Assembly: GCF_020536995.1 (NCBI RefSeq)
Contig: NC_068355.1
Span: 69,996,132-70,060,131, forward strand
Reading direction: 5' to 3'
DNA from: Dreissena polymorpha
Lineage: Eukaryota; Mollusca; Bivalvia; Myida; Dreissenidae
DNA length: 64,000 nucleotides
In this document: piece after piece, positions 1 to 11,689 of the stretch
Position numbering within the stretch: position 1 is the stretch's first letter
How the letters are laid out: the number at the start of each line of letters is the position of its first letter
Notes under the pieces: model-generated
Database searches by the model: none
What the model saw: only the letters and a program-made list of their open reading frames with translations
What the model was told of the DNA's origin: nothing
Program-made: the position numbers and the translations under genes

Positions 1-178
1 GCTTGGAGCCATTGATTGCGTGAATTTGGGTGTTTTAAATACTCTTGCACGTAGGCTGTCCTGTGATATCCCCTCATTACTGAAGTCTATTCAATTTTCG
101 CTTGGCAAGTTTGGTATTTCGTTTTTGTGTATTAATATGTGATATTTACAATCGTTTTTTTATCATACATTATAGGCT

Positions 179-601
179 TAATATAGCTCGATTGGTCATT
201 GTCGGCTCTGGTACTACTCACATGTACCCCGGATTCTCTTTTTAAGTATACTTACATGTACCCCGGTTACGGTAAATATATATAAACGTACCCGGTCGAT
301 ATTAGGCTGTACCCGTATTGTTTCCCCTAAAATCCGATTTAAGACGGTATTGTTTATCTTAAACAAACTTCTCTTTAAAAAATGCATCAACATGCTTTTT
401 GAGTATGGGTTTCGATAATAGATAGGCCATTTAACAGAAAATTGATATAAATGTGATATAATTAATATTAAAAAGTAGCCGACAACGACCGATTTGGCGT
501 TAAAATTCCCGGGTACTTTTAAGTATATTTACCGTACCCGGGTACATGTAAGGGGTACATGTAAGTAGTACCCGAGCCGACAATGACCAATCGAGCCTTA
601 T
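179..601. mobile_element. M3 family MITE, inverted-repeat element
   Basis: The two ends are inverted copies of each other: the left end reads GCTCGATTGGTCATTGTCGG and the right end ends with its reverse complement, and both continue into GTAC- and CCCC-rich sequence. No coding frame lies between them. Diverged copies occur near 9275-9612 and 39478-39645. This fits a non-autonomous DNA transposon; the superfamily is not assigned. Confidence 0.75.
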
Positions 602-1414
602 ATCCAAGAATGATCGGGAAACAATATTCATTAATTGTTGCGATGTTCACGAGTTTTATCAATCCTTAGTATTTTTAATCACTCGTAGCCAATGATGGCG
701 TCCCTATGCCTATTTTGCCTCAAAAGTATTATTTGAAGGCCAGTTTATGAATTTTAATACTGCTCTGACATTTTCGTCAACTAATATAAAAATCGGTTGA
801 ATATGGCCAAATTGATAAGATCAATCTGCACTTTAAACAGTAACGTTCCCACTTATTACTCTGATTAGAATTTTACACATGTAGTTTTCCAACTTTTTTA
901 ACAGATAATCCGATAAAACAAATAGGGTTTCTACAGGGCCGTAGACAGGAATTTTTGACAGGGGGGGGGGGGGGGGGCAACCTCTCCACCACATTTATTT
1001 TTTAATTGTGCACTATTCATTGTGAATTTTAATGCTTAAAAACTTATTTTATAATATCAATTTATGGAATAAAACGATTAATCAGCACCTCTCTGAAGTC
1101 TAAAGGTTTAAACATTTGTGTGAACTTCACACCAATGTTTAAAGCATTAAATTTCAGAAATGTATGATGTTTGATGAAGAAAGAAAGCACATTTTTCTTA
1201 AGAAATGTATAACAAAGTATGACTGACATATAACCATTATACTATTTTCTCTTTGAATTCAAACCTCCTCTAAAGTTTGAAAGTAAATTCCACATAAAAT
1301 GTTTATAATCTATTACAAAGTTTTACTTTCCCCATCACCAACACACTTAATTTTTTCTTTATAAAAACGTTTTCGTGACGGTTTTTTTAACTCTTCCAGA
1401 AATTGAGCCAATTA
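602..1414. other. AT-rich intergenic stretch with a G17 run
   Basis: No gene is visible. A run of 17 G at 961-977 follows the words GGCCGTAGACAGG; a similar G16 run lies at 2038-2053 before GTCCGGGCCCC. G runs of this kind also occur near 20386 and 29275, next to repeat ends, so they are probably part of element termini. Confidence 0.5.
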
Positions 1415-3110
1415 TTATGCCCCCGGACGGTTGGCATATGGCATCGTCCGTCCGGCATTTCATTTTCCAATCTTTTTTCGAAACGCTTTTAGATATTGAC
1501 CTTATATTTGGTGTGTGAGTTTACCTACATGACTTACGGATGAAGTATGACTTTCGTTCCGGTCCATTGATCTTTTGCGAAATAATAGGTCTTGGACTTA
1601 AACAAAGAAACTTTCAAGTTGATATTAATGCCAATTATCCATATAACCTTGCTAATTGCTTCCAACATTACTTGTTTTTTCCCAAATTATTAACGTCAAC
1701 AATTTTCAGACATTCGATCTCCTGTATCATTTGCTTCCATCCGCTGCTTCTCTTTCCTTGGCCAATCAAAAGACGTGTTACATTAATCATCGATAGATGA
1801 AGCATTAAGGATCGCAAAGAGCAATTGACTGATAAGGGATGTGTATTCAAGGCGATAAGAAAATATCGCCTAGGAAACATCTCCAATGGTGAGTAAAATA
1901 GCGCTAATCACCTTCTTTATCAGGACAATACATATCCTCTTTTGTATTGAGTGAAAGTGTACTGTGGGCCAATACATGAGAGAATAATTGCAGTAGGCCC
2001 AATATTAAAAAAATCCTAACTTGACAGCTAGCTGGTAGGGGGGGGGGGGGGGGTCCGGGCCCCAGGGTACTTGGCCTGCGTATGGGCCATGATCTATATC
2101 TACTTCAAAGGAATAGATTCCAGTTTAACCAGGGCTGTCAGTTGTAGTGGCAGCCATTGTGTGAATACGTTTTTTGTCACTGTGACCTTGACCTTTGACA
2201 TCGTGACCTGAAAATTAATAGGGGTCATCTGCCAGTCATGATCAATGTACCTATGAAGTTTCATGATCCTAGGCATAAGCGTTCTTGAGTTATCATCCGG
2301 AAAACCATTTTACTATTTTGAGTCTTTGTGACCTTGACCTTTGACATAGTGACCTGAAAATCAATAGAGGTCATCTGCCAGTCATGATCAATTTTCCTAT
2401 GAATTTTCATGATCCTAGGCGTAAGCATTCTTGAGTTATCATCCTGAAACCATTTTACTGTTTCGAGTCACTGTCACCTTGACCTTTGACCCAGTGACCT
2501 GAAAATCAATAGGGGTCATCTGCCAGTCATGATCAATGTACCTATGAAGTTTCATGATCCTAGGCGTAAGCATTTGTAAGTTATCATCCGGAAACCATTT
2601 TACTGTTTCGAGTCATTGTGACCTTGACCTTTGACATAGTGACCTGAAAATCAATAGGGGTCATCTGCCAGTCATGATCAATGTACCTATGAAGTTTCAT
2701 GATCCTAGGCATAAGTATTGTTGAGCTATCATCCGGAAACCATTTTACTATTTCGAGTCACTGTGACCTTGACCTTTGACCTAGTGACCTGAAAATCAAT
2801 AGGGGTCATCTGCCAGTCATGATCAATGTATCTATAAAGTTTCATGACCCTAGGCCTAAGCATTCTAAAGTTATCATCCGGAAACCATTTTACTATTTCG
2901 AGTCACTGTGACCTTGACCTTTGACTTAGTGACCTGAAAATCAATAGGGGTCATCTGCCAGTCATGATCAATGTACCTATGAAGTTTCATGATTCTAGGC
3001 CTAAGCTTTCTTGAGTTATCATTCAGAAACCATCTGGTGGACGAACGGACCGACGGACTGACTGATATGTGCAAAACAATATACCCCCTTTTTTTCGAAG
3101 GGGGGCATAA
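1415..3110. mobile_element. Inverted-repeat element with TTATGCCCCC ends
   Basis: The left end (TTATGCCCCC, 1415-1424) and the right end (GGGGGCATAA, 3101-3110) are inverted copies. The right end is preceded by a GGACGAACGGACCGACGGAC-type stretch, the usual neighbour of this end in bivalve repeats as I recall them. The interior holds a tandem array (2170-3040) and, around 1560-2095, sequence that looks like another inserted element ending at the G run. No protein is supported. Confidence 0.6.
2170..3040 (+). repeat. Six-copy tandem repeat, about 145-bp unit, with nuclear-receptor-like half-sites
   Basis: The word TGACCTTGACCTTTGAC recurs at 2183, 2329, 2474 (one base changed), 2619, 2764 and 2909, giving 145-146 bp spacing. 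Each unit goes on through AGTGACCTGAAAATCAATAG, GGGGTCATCTGCCAGTCATG and a CATGATCCTAGGC block. TGACCTTGA is the complement of the ERR/SF-1 site TCAAGGTCA, and TGACCTTTGACCT is a DR1 element. Function is not shown. Confidence 0.85.
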
Positions 3111-3204
3111 AAATAATAAACTGACTGCAGTGGAAAGACATAGCTTACGCTCTCAACACACACACACACAGGCGCATATATACTCGGTTCAACTAAATAC
3201 AATA

Positions 3205-3210
3205 TTTATT
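3205..3210 (-). promoter_or_regulatory. Polyadenylation signal of RAD51D
   Basis: AATAAA on the minus strand, 49 bp after the predicted RAD51D stop codon. It supports the choice of terminal exon. Confidence 0.6.
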
Positions 3211-3258
3211 CACCATTGTATAATGAACAACACAATCTAAAAATGACCATAGCGCCTA

Positions 3259-6200
3259 TCATTGCAATGGACCATCGGTCAAAATACAGACATCCATCGA
3301 GCATCTGGTTTCCTGAAACCAAAGCACAAATTGATTATCAAGCAAATATAACATACATACAGTTCTATATGACTGCGACAAGTTAAGTCATTGCTACATG
3401 AACACAGTTAAGGTTGCCATAGCTCAATGGATATGGTGTCTGCCTAGCAAATGGGATGTCACTGGTTCAAACCCCACTGGGAGCGTTCCTTTAAACCTCC
3501 CCCCTAAAGACATCAAGTACTTGTTATACTCCCAGGAAATGGGCTAGAGAGCGTTTTAATAAGCCTGAGGTTTTCTATGCAATCGCGTAACAATAATTAA
3601 GTTTAAACTAAAAAAAGCTTAATTAATAATAACATTTTAAAAAAGAAATTTAATTACTCCTCTGCAGTTTTTCAAGACAGTAACGGTCCGTTCCGCCTCA
3701 GTTCCATCTTTGTCACCAAGCAGCAGACGCACATGATGTACAGATGACCAGAAGCGTCCCAGCGAGGCAGCCGGCATCCCTCTCTCGCCACCTACTGTGT
3801 TGTTCGTGATCTGAGATAAAAACAAAACTGTGAAACTTGATTGGCAAAAACGATAAACATGGCATAAACAATTAATATTGGCGTACTTGGGTTTCACCAT
3901 GTAAATAAATGTTAAACTAATATGTAAGTCTCTGCATCTATTGGAATTCTTTTTACACAAGCAGTATTCCTGTTACACAATTAGAAATAGTAAACTTGAT
4001 TTATTTCACAGTCTTCTTTTTCTTAAGCAATAATAAAAATTCCCATGCCAGCCGAAGCGAAAAATTTTAATAGTTGAAATGAAAAGAGATGAAAAGAACT
4101 TGCTGAGACAAAAGATAATTATATGCATACATAAACATTACCATGTGCATTAAAACAGGCAATTAAGGAATGTGCATGCGTAGTAAAGCTCACCAATACT
4201 GCAATAGAAAAGTCCACGGCCAGCGATTTGAGCATGTGTCCCAGTGAGCAAAGCAGGCCTTGATCTACAACACGCAGAGATGTTATAACATAAGATTTTG
4301 TAATGCTTTACACCCAGAGTTTCACGAAATAATTGCAACTATGAATAAGAGAAGTAATTTTGAATGTATCTATTGAAGCTATTCTCTGCAATAAGAAACT
4401 TACATGCTCAATTAGTTATTTAAATGCAATTAAAATACCTCTGATTGTTGCAAATTTACTTTTAACATAAAAATTAAAGCAAGCAATAAAACCGTGTTCC
4501 TGTTTAGAGTCAACAATTTGCACAGAGAAATCATACTTTCAGCAAAAGCTCCTCCGCCAAGGAATGGGTACACTACTGATGCAACATTATCAAGCACGAG
4601 AAGTCGAAGTCTGGAGTAGAAATCTTTGTCACTGGGGGTCTTCAGGTGAACGCGCACTGACTCCAGGATGTTGAAGACGTCGTAGATATCGTATGCAGTG
4701 TACAAATGTATCCGTGCCAGAGTCTCTTCAAGCTGAAAGCATGTAGCTTTATTACTGGAATATACTATATATAAGTCTCAATCTGGGAGAACTGGGCATA
4801 CTGAATGTGAGTAAAGTGCCATACCAGAATAGTAGGGGAGAACTGGGCATACTTAATGTGAGTAAAGTGTCATACCAGAATAGTAGGGGAGAACTGGGCA
4901 TACTGAATGTGAGTAAAGTGCCATACCAGAATAGAAGGGGAGAACTGGGCATACTGAATGTGAGTAAAGTGCCATACCAGAATAGTAGGTGAGAACTGGG
5001 CATACTGAATGTGAGTAAAGTGCCATACCAGAATAGTAGGGGAGAACTGGGCATACTGAATGTGAGTAAAGTGCCATACCAGAATAGTAGGGGAGAACTG
5101 GGCATACTGAATGTGAGTAAAGTGCCATACCAGAATAGTAGGGGAGAACTGGGCATACTGAATGTGAGTAAAGTGCCATACCAGAATAGTAGGGGAGAAC
5201 TGGGCATACTGAATGTGAGTAAAGTGCCATACCAGAATAGTAGGTGAGAACTGGGCATACTGAATGTGAGTAAAGTGCCATACCAGAATAGAAGGTGAGA
5301 ACTGGGCATACTGAATGTGAGTAAAGTGCCATACCAGAATAGTAGGGGAGAACTGGGCATACTGAATGTGAGTAAAGTGCCATACCAGAATAGTAGGGGA
5401 GAACTGGGCATACTGAATGTGAGTAAAGTGCCATACCAGAATAGTAGGGGAGAACTGGGCATACTGAATGTGAGTAAAGTGCCATACCAGAATAGTAGGG
5501 GAGAACTGGGCATACTGAATGTGAGTAAAGTGCCATACCAGAATAGTAGGGGAGAACTGGGCATACTGAATGTGAGTAAAGTGCCATACCAGAATAGTAG
5601 GGGAGAACTGGGCATACTGAATGTGAGTAAAGTGCCATTCCAGAATAGAAGGGGAGAACTGGGCATACTGAATGTGAGTAAAGTGCCATACCAGAATAGT
5701 AGGTGAGAACTGGGCATACTGAATGTGAGTAAAGTGCCATACCAGAATAGTAGGGGAGAACTGGGCATACTGAATGTGAGTAAAGTGCCATACCAGAATA
5801 GTAGGGGAGAACTGGGCATACTGAATGTGAGTAAAGTGCCATACCAGAATAGTAGGGGAGAACTGGGCATACTGAATGTGAGTAAAGTGCCATACCAGAA
5901 TAGTAGGGGAGAACTGGGCATACTGAATGTGAGTAAAGTGCCATACCAGAATAGTAGGTGAGAACTGGGCATACTGAATGTGAGTAAAGTGCCATACCAG
6001 AATAGAAGGTGAGAACTGGGCATACTGAATGTGAGTAAAGTGCCATACCAGAATAGTAGGGGAGAACTGGGCATACTGAATGTGAGTAAAGTGCCATACC
6101 AGAATAGTAGGGGAGAACTGGGCATACTGAATGTGAGTAAAGTGCCATACCAGAATAGTAGGGGAGAACTGGGCATACTGAATGTGAGTAAAGTGCCATA

Positions 6201-9200
6201 CCAGAATAGTAGGGGAGAACTGGGCATACTGAATGTGAGTAAAGTGCCATACCAGAATAGTAGGGGAGAACTGGGCATACTGAATGTGAGTAAAGTGCCA
6301 TACCAGAATAGTAGGGGAGAACTGGGCATACTGAATGTGAGTAAAGTGCCATTCCAGAATAGTAGGGGAGAACTGGGCATACTAAATGTGAGTAAAGTGC
6401 CATACCAGAATAGTAGGGGAGAACTGGGCATACTGAATGTGAGTAAAGTGCCATACCAGAATAGTAGGGGAGAACTGGGCATACTGAATGTGAGTAAAGT
6501 GCCATACCAGAATAGTAGGGGAGAACTGGGCATACTGAATGTGAGTAAAGTGCCATACCAGAATAGTAGGTGAGAACTGGGCATACTGAATGTGAGTAAA
6601 GTGCCATACCAGAATAGTAGGGGAGAACTGGGCATACTGAATGTGAGTAAAGTGCCATACCAGAATAGTAGGTGAGAACTGGGCATACTGAATGTGAGTA
6701 TAGTGCCATACCAGAATAGTAGGTGAGAACTGGGCATACTGAATGTGAGTAAAGTGCCATACCAGAATAGTAGGGGAGAACTGGGCATACTGAATGTGAG
6801 TAAAGTGCCATACCAGAATAGTAGGTGAGAACTGGGCATACTGAATGTGAGTAAAGTGCCATACCAGAATAGTAGGTGAGAACTGGGCATACTGAATGTG
6901 AGTATAGTGCCATACCAGAATAGTAGGGGAGAACTGGGCATACTGAATGTGAGTAAAGTGCCATACCAGAATAGTAGGGGAGAACTGGGCATACTGAATG
7001 TGAGTAAAGTGCCATACCAGAATAGTAGGTGAGAACTGGGCATACTGAATGTGAGTAAAGTGCCATACCAGAATAGTAGGGGAGAACTGGGCATACTGAA
7101 TGTGAGTAAAGTGCCATACCAGAATAGTAGGTGAGAACTGGGCATACTGAATGTGAGTATAGTGCCATACCAGAATAGTAGGGGAGAACTGGGCATACTG
7201 AATGTGAGTAAAGTGCCATACCAGAATAGTAGGGGAGAACTGGGCATACTGAATGTGAGTAAAGTGCCATACCAGAATAGTAGGTGAGAACTGGGCATAC
7301 TGAATGTGAGTAAAGTGCCATACCAGAATAGTAGGTGAGAACTGGGCATACTGAATGTGAGTAAAGTGCCATACCAGAATAGTAGGGGAGAACTGGGCAT
7401 ACTGAATGTGAGTAAAGTGCCATTCCAGAACAGTAGGGGAGAACTGGGCATACTGAATGTGAGTTAAGTGCCATACCAGAATAGTAGGGGAGAACTGGGC
7501 ATACTGAATGTGAGTAAAGTGCCATACCAGAATAGTAGGTGCAATCCAAGCAGGCTAATGAGGGATGATACTTTCCTTTAAACATAAAAAAAATATCGGC
7601 AGAAAGTGTCGTGTATAATAAGCAAGTGAGGACAGCTAATCTGGGACTACACTTAACGCACATGCATAAAGCTTTGGTTTCCAAGAGAGACTCATGCACT
7701 TTATTTGATCCTCCAGAACTCTGTAGTTTAAGTTAAGTATAACATTTCTTGACTGACAAATAATCACGTTTACGGTAGGCCTAAATTAATACAGGAATGT
7801 TTGTAACCATTGCCAACGTATTGCTATCAGTTTTCGTAATTGTTGTTATACGCTGCACCAGAGTGCATAGGTGAGAAAACTAACCTTGCTTGTAGATGGC
7901 AACATTTGTGCAAGTCGTCTGGCGGAGAACGATGTGCCAGTGTCTATGAATACTGCAGTCTGGCAGTCCTGCTTGATAACTGATGCACTCACGTTTAAAC
8001 AGAGCTGGAAAATATCATCCTAACTTGCACATAGGCTTATTTCACACGTTGTTTTTAAAGAGGCTTATTCACATTTTTTTAAAGAGGCTTATTCACATTT
8101 TTTTAAAGAGGCTTATTTCACATGTTGTTTTAAAGAGGCTTATTTCACATGTTGTTTTACAGAGGCTTATTTCACATGTTGTTTTAAAGAGGCTTATTTC
8201 ACATGTTGTTTTACAGAGGCTTATTTCACATGTTGTTTTAAAGAGGCTTATTTCACATGTTGTTTACAAGAGGCTTATTTCACATGTTGTTTTAAAGAGG
8301 CTTATTTCACATGTTGTTTTAAAGAGGCTTATTTCACATGTTGTTTTAAACGTTACTTTAACGCTTCTGGTCCTACACACATACAAAGCAAATGAACACA
8401 CTGATATTTAATCTATTTAAATAAAAACATATTAATTTAAAAGTCCAGCCATAATTCATAACATATCACAATATTGTGAGTCTTAAGGGTGTAGAAGGTA
8501 AGAGTGATGGATAACCTGCCATACTGCTGGACAAGTAAGGACCTATTACATTTCAAAATACACATGCATGCACTTAAAATCTGAGGAAAAACTTTAGACA
8601 ATGAAAATCATTTTTATGTTAGACCGTTACAATGAATGGAATACACCCATCATGACGCCACAAAGACTTTAAACTAGTTTTTTTAGACTACAGTATTAAT
8701 GCCTTATACATGTCTGAGATCTATTTTTTGTATAAACTTAATTATATAATATAATATATATTGTATGTAATGAAGCACTACAATATTTATCAGTGTATAT
8801 AGGGTATGTTTATTTATGAAGTATTTATACATGAACATAAATACATGAACATTAATGATAATCTATGCTTAGTTGCTAGTTGCATAATATGTACACATAA
8901 CTACCTTAAAACGTGTACAAATTATGACAGATATTGCTATTACAATGTCTTTCTGTTGCTTGGCTTACCTGAGTTTTACCAGCTGCGATTCCTCCGCATA
9001 TTTCAGTAACTTCTCCTGTATAAAGACCCCCATCAAGGAGCTTGTCAACACTTAAACAGACAAAATTTAATACAGTATCTAGTATCACTGAATGTACATC
9101 CTTTTATCATACAATAATGCAAAAATTAATGAGTGCTTATTAAACTTTCAAGACTGGATAGAGTAGTAAGGAGCGCAATCACATTTTACAATAAATGAAT

Positions 9201-11049
9201 TTTATTTTAGAAATACAATAATCATTTAGTCACGTCTTGTGGTAAATAACCTAACTGATAATGACTTACTTACACTCGATTGGTCACATATACTAACACG
9301 TACCTGGCCAGTTTAGACTGTACCTGAGTTTTATTCCTGCTAGAAATCCAATTTTGTAAAAGCCAAAAAGGAATACAAAACAAAATGCTCTTTAAACAAA
9401 ACCTGTCTCAACAGGCTTTTTTCAGTTGCAGTTTCAATACTATAGATGCCATTATACAGAATAATGGCATAAATATAAGATCAACCAATTCAGAGTTAGA
9501 AGCCCAGGTACGTTTCAGTATGTTATCCGTAACTGGGGTGCATTTAAGTATACTTAAGTGTACCAGGGTACATTTAAGTATAAGTACAACACATGCCGGC
9601 AATAACCAATCAAGCCCTACTTACACATTAATTCCTATGATCCACTGTCCTCTGTCTGCCAATTAAACTGCTGACATTACAAAGAAATTAGATCATAGCT
9701 TGTGATATAAGTAAGTGAACACATTATGACAAATATTGTAAGAAATGACGAAACTAAACCTCCAATAAGAGGGCCATGATTCCTATTAAGCACTTACCTG
9801 ATTGTAAGGTAAATTTTCGAAGATTTACAATGCCTTATGGTGACTTTCCCCCAGTTAACTTAGATTAGAAGTCTGCATAGGCATTGTCAGTTAAATCATT
9901 TTGACTGCGATTCATCATGATCTAGTCATAAATTAGGCATTAAGAGTGGTAGCAGGTTTTCTAAGGTTTGACTTTGCGACTAGATTCTGACTCGTGCTAG
10001 ACATTGTTAAAATAAATATTCTGACCAAGATTATATGAGATTGAGTAATTGATGTGGCGACTAAAGCTTTTACAAGGATTGATTTAGATGTGACCCAGTG
10101 ACCTAATTTGTGTGTGCATGTTACAAGTTTTATGCAAGGATTTACTAAGATTTGACCAATTAAACTAGTGACCTATTTTAAAGCGCACGTGACCCACATT
10201 TGAACTTTCTGAAAAAGTTTCATTATGAAATATGAATGAGTCATAAATGTAGTCCCAATAGTAATAACAAGGTGTCTCTAGGATTTGACCTGGTGACCTA
10301 ATTTTTTATACATGTAAACTACATTTAAACAAGGCCTGAACATTGTCAAGATAAAACATTCTGACAAAGTTTCATTCAGATTGGTTATCACTTGACAGAG
10401 GCCAGACAAAATGCACACAATAGCTCGCAATAAGCATTTATTTAATCAGTAATTTTCATTCAAATTATGTACAGGTATTAACTGATACTCACTTTAGAGC
10501 TATACAAGAACAACCAAAGTCTTTACATTCTTTGATGCAGGTATACTAGGTATGAGGTTTTGCTTAATGTTAAATAAATGAACAAGTCAAAATTCATCCA
10601 TATGCTGTATTTTTTAATTTCATTTATAAAGAATACCTATTCAAACCAGTAGATATGATCGTTGTAGATTCCACAGCATTCTTGTAGAAAATGTTTCCTT
10701 TCACAGGTAAGGCAGACTTCTGGGCTAATATAAACTTCCTTATAGCAACAGCGTCCTGCAATGTACACACTGAGTTGAATCTTACATAAAAATATATAGC
10801 ATCCACGTTAAAGTTACTCGTAATATAAGTAAGAGTGTGTCATCGAACTATCCCAACTTCTATTACACATTCGAAAATATACAACTATATCGTAACAAGT
10901 CTTACCTTATACGGAACACCGGTTGAGTGGCTTATTTCTTCTGGATCCTTGCTAACAAAATCTGTGGTTTTGTAAATGTTCTTCGTTTTCAAACGATCTA
11001 AATTGACTTCATCCAGAGAAGCACATAATCCTATTTGCAAAATCGACAT
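3259..11049 (-). CDS. RAD51D: RAD51D, DNA repair protein RAD51 homologue 4 (eight exons)
   Basis: RAD51 paralogue; in animals it acts in the nucleus in the BCDX2 complex (RAD51B, C, D, XRCC2), which helps load RAD51 during homologous recombination. Exons on the minus strand: 11049-10906, 10755-10637, 9050-8969, 8004-7885, 4732-4537, 4264-4194, 3810-3658 and 3312-3259. All introns are GT-AG and phases agree, giving 312 residues against 328 in human. Residues 1-48 match the RAD51D N-terminal domain ([12 protein letters not shown]). The [20 protein letters not shown] segment precedes Walker [10 protein letters not shown] (Lys113, the same number as in human RAD51D); Walker B is LLVLD (Asp203). 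The ITNN and LGRFWSSV segments match the human VTNH and LGRSWSFV stretches. The ATG at 11049 has A at -3 and matches the family start; an in-frame extension to 11202 is unlikely. The last exon is the least certain: it is short and weakly conserved, but has a TTTCAG acceptor and a nearby AATAAA. The exon 7 donor (GTAATT) is moderate. Confidence 0.9.
3411..3597 (+). mobile_element. tRNA-derived SINE in RAD51D intron 7
   Basis: An A-box-like TAGCTCAATGG (3420-3430) and a B-box-like GGTTCAAACCC (3464-3474) sit in a tRNA-like head. The body contains AAGTACTTGTTATACTCCC and AGAGCGTTTTAATAAGCCTG, which resemble the conserved central domain of mollusc SINEs as I remember it. The acceptor stem does not pair, so it is not a working tRNA gene. 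Confidence 0.7.
4775..7690 (+). mobile_element. M1 MITE with one end expanded into a minisatellite
   Basis: The left side begins TCAATCTGGGAGAACTGGGC, like the usual M1 left end (TTCTGAGAAAACTGGGC). After the minisatellite, the rest of M1 follows in order: GTGCAATCCAAGCAGGCTAA, GGGATGATACTTTCC, GGCAGAAAGTGTCG, and a right end CGCACATGCATAAAGC (7659-7674). The whole lies in RAD51D intron 4. Confidence 0.8.
4790..7541 (+). repeat. 51-bp minisatellite, about 54 copies, in RAD51D intron 4
   Basis: The unit starts GAGAACTGGGCATACTGAAT and contains GTGAGTAAAGTGCCATACCA and GAATAGTAGGG. Units differ at a few sites (AGTAGGG/AGTAGGT/AGAAGG, CATACC/CATTCC, GTAAAG/GTATAG). Because 51 is a multiple of three and most units lack stops in some frames, reading frames of more than 890 residues run through the minus strand; these are by-products, as the array lies in an intron. 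Variant positions repeat with a 714-bp period (14 units) between about 5290 and 6350. Confidence 0.95.
8035..8350 (+). repeat. 27-bp minisatellite in RAD51D intron 3
   Basis: About eleven units of the form AGAGGCTTATTTCACATGTT followed by GTTTTAA; the first few are shortened to about 24 bp (TTCACATTTTTTT). It ends about 30 bp from exon 4. The unit is a multiple of three, so a spurious open frame crosses it. Confidence 0.9.
9275..9612. mobile_element. Diverged M3 MITE copy in RAD51D intron 2
   Basis: Left CTCGATTGGTCACATA and right GGCAATAACCAATCAAGCCC are inverted and match the ends of the element at 179-601; GTACCTGG and GTACCAGGG motifs flank the centre. Confidence 0.6.
9960..10430 (+). 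repeat. Decayed GACCTGGTGACCTA-type bivalve repeat
   Basis: Recurring GACCYRGTGACCTAATTTT and CATTGTCAAGATAAAACATTC phrases, with CTGACAAAGTTTCATT, match sequences near 35095-35290 and 45040-45370. No coding frame. RAD51D intron 2 region. Confidence 0.6.
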
Positions 11050-11299
11050 CGTACCTGTCAAATTTGGCGGGAATTGATAAAGAGGGGAAGTAACTGAACT
11101 TAAAAATATTTCAAACTTTTGTATATCATTCCTTAACTGTTGTACATTATTCCTCGCCCCAAACTGCATTTTGCGACGAGCTACGAAGAACTGAGAAAAC
11201 ATGACATTAAATACGTAATAAAAAAGTTTGTTTGCATACTAGGTGCTATAATTTGAAGAACATACGTATATATTACGAAATACCGTTAAAATCCAGAGG

Positions 11300-11660
11300 G
11301 CGACAATGCGATAGTGCGATAGTATTATGGCTACAATGCGATAGTACGATGGCGACAATGCGATAGTACGATGGCGACAATGCGATAGTACGATGGCGAC
11401 AATGCGATAGTATGATGGCGACAATGCGATAGTACGATTGCGACAACGCGATATTACGACGGCGACAATGCGATAGTCATCGTACTGTCGTCATCGTAAA
11501 TAATCGCCATCGTACTAACGCAGTGTCGCCATCGTATTGTCGCATTGTCGTCATCGTACTGTTGCATTTTCGCCACCGTACTATAGCACACTGTCACCAT
11601 CGTATTGTCGCACTATCGTCATCGTATTATCGCACTATCGCATCGTCGCCATATCGATTT
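11300..11660. repeat. Palindromic minisatellite upstream of RAD51D
   Basis: From 11300 to about 11475 the word GCGACAATGCGATAGTACGA recurs about every 22 bp; from 11480 to 11650 the complementary phrase (CGCCATCGTA, GTCGCATTGTCG) recurs. The two arms are inverted, so the region can fold back on itself. It begins about 250 bp upstream of the RAD51D start codon. Confidence 0.8.
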
Positions 11661-11689
11661 AGATCAATATCAATTGATATTGGCGCCTA

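Noticed and set aside
3411-3490. tRNA gene
   Set aside because: A and B boxes are present but the acceptor stem does not pair and a SINE body follows.
4752-7699. Two minus-strand frames of about 900-950 residues made of [17 protein letters not shown] or [17 protein letters not shown] repeats
   Set aside because: They are translations of the 51-bp intronic minisatellite; several frames are open at once only because the unit is a multiple of three.
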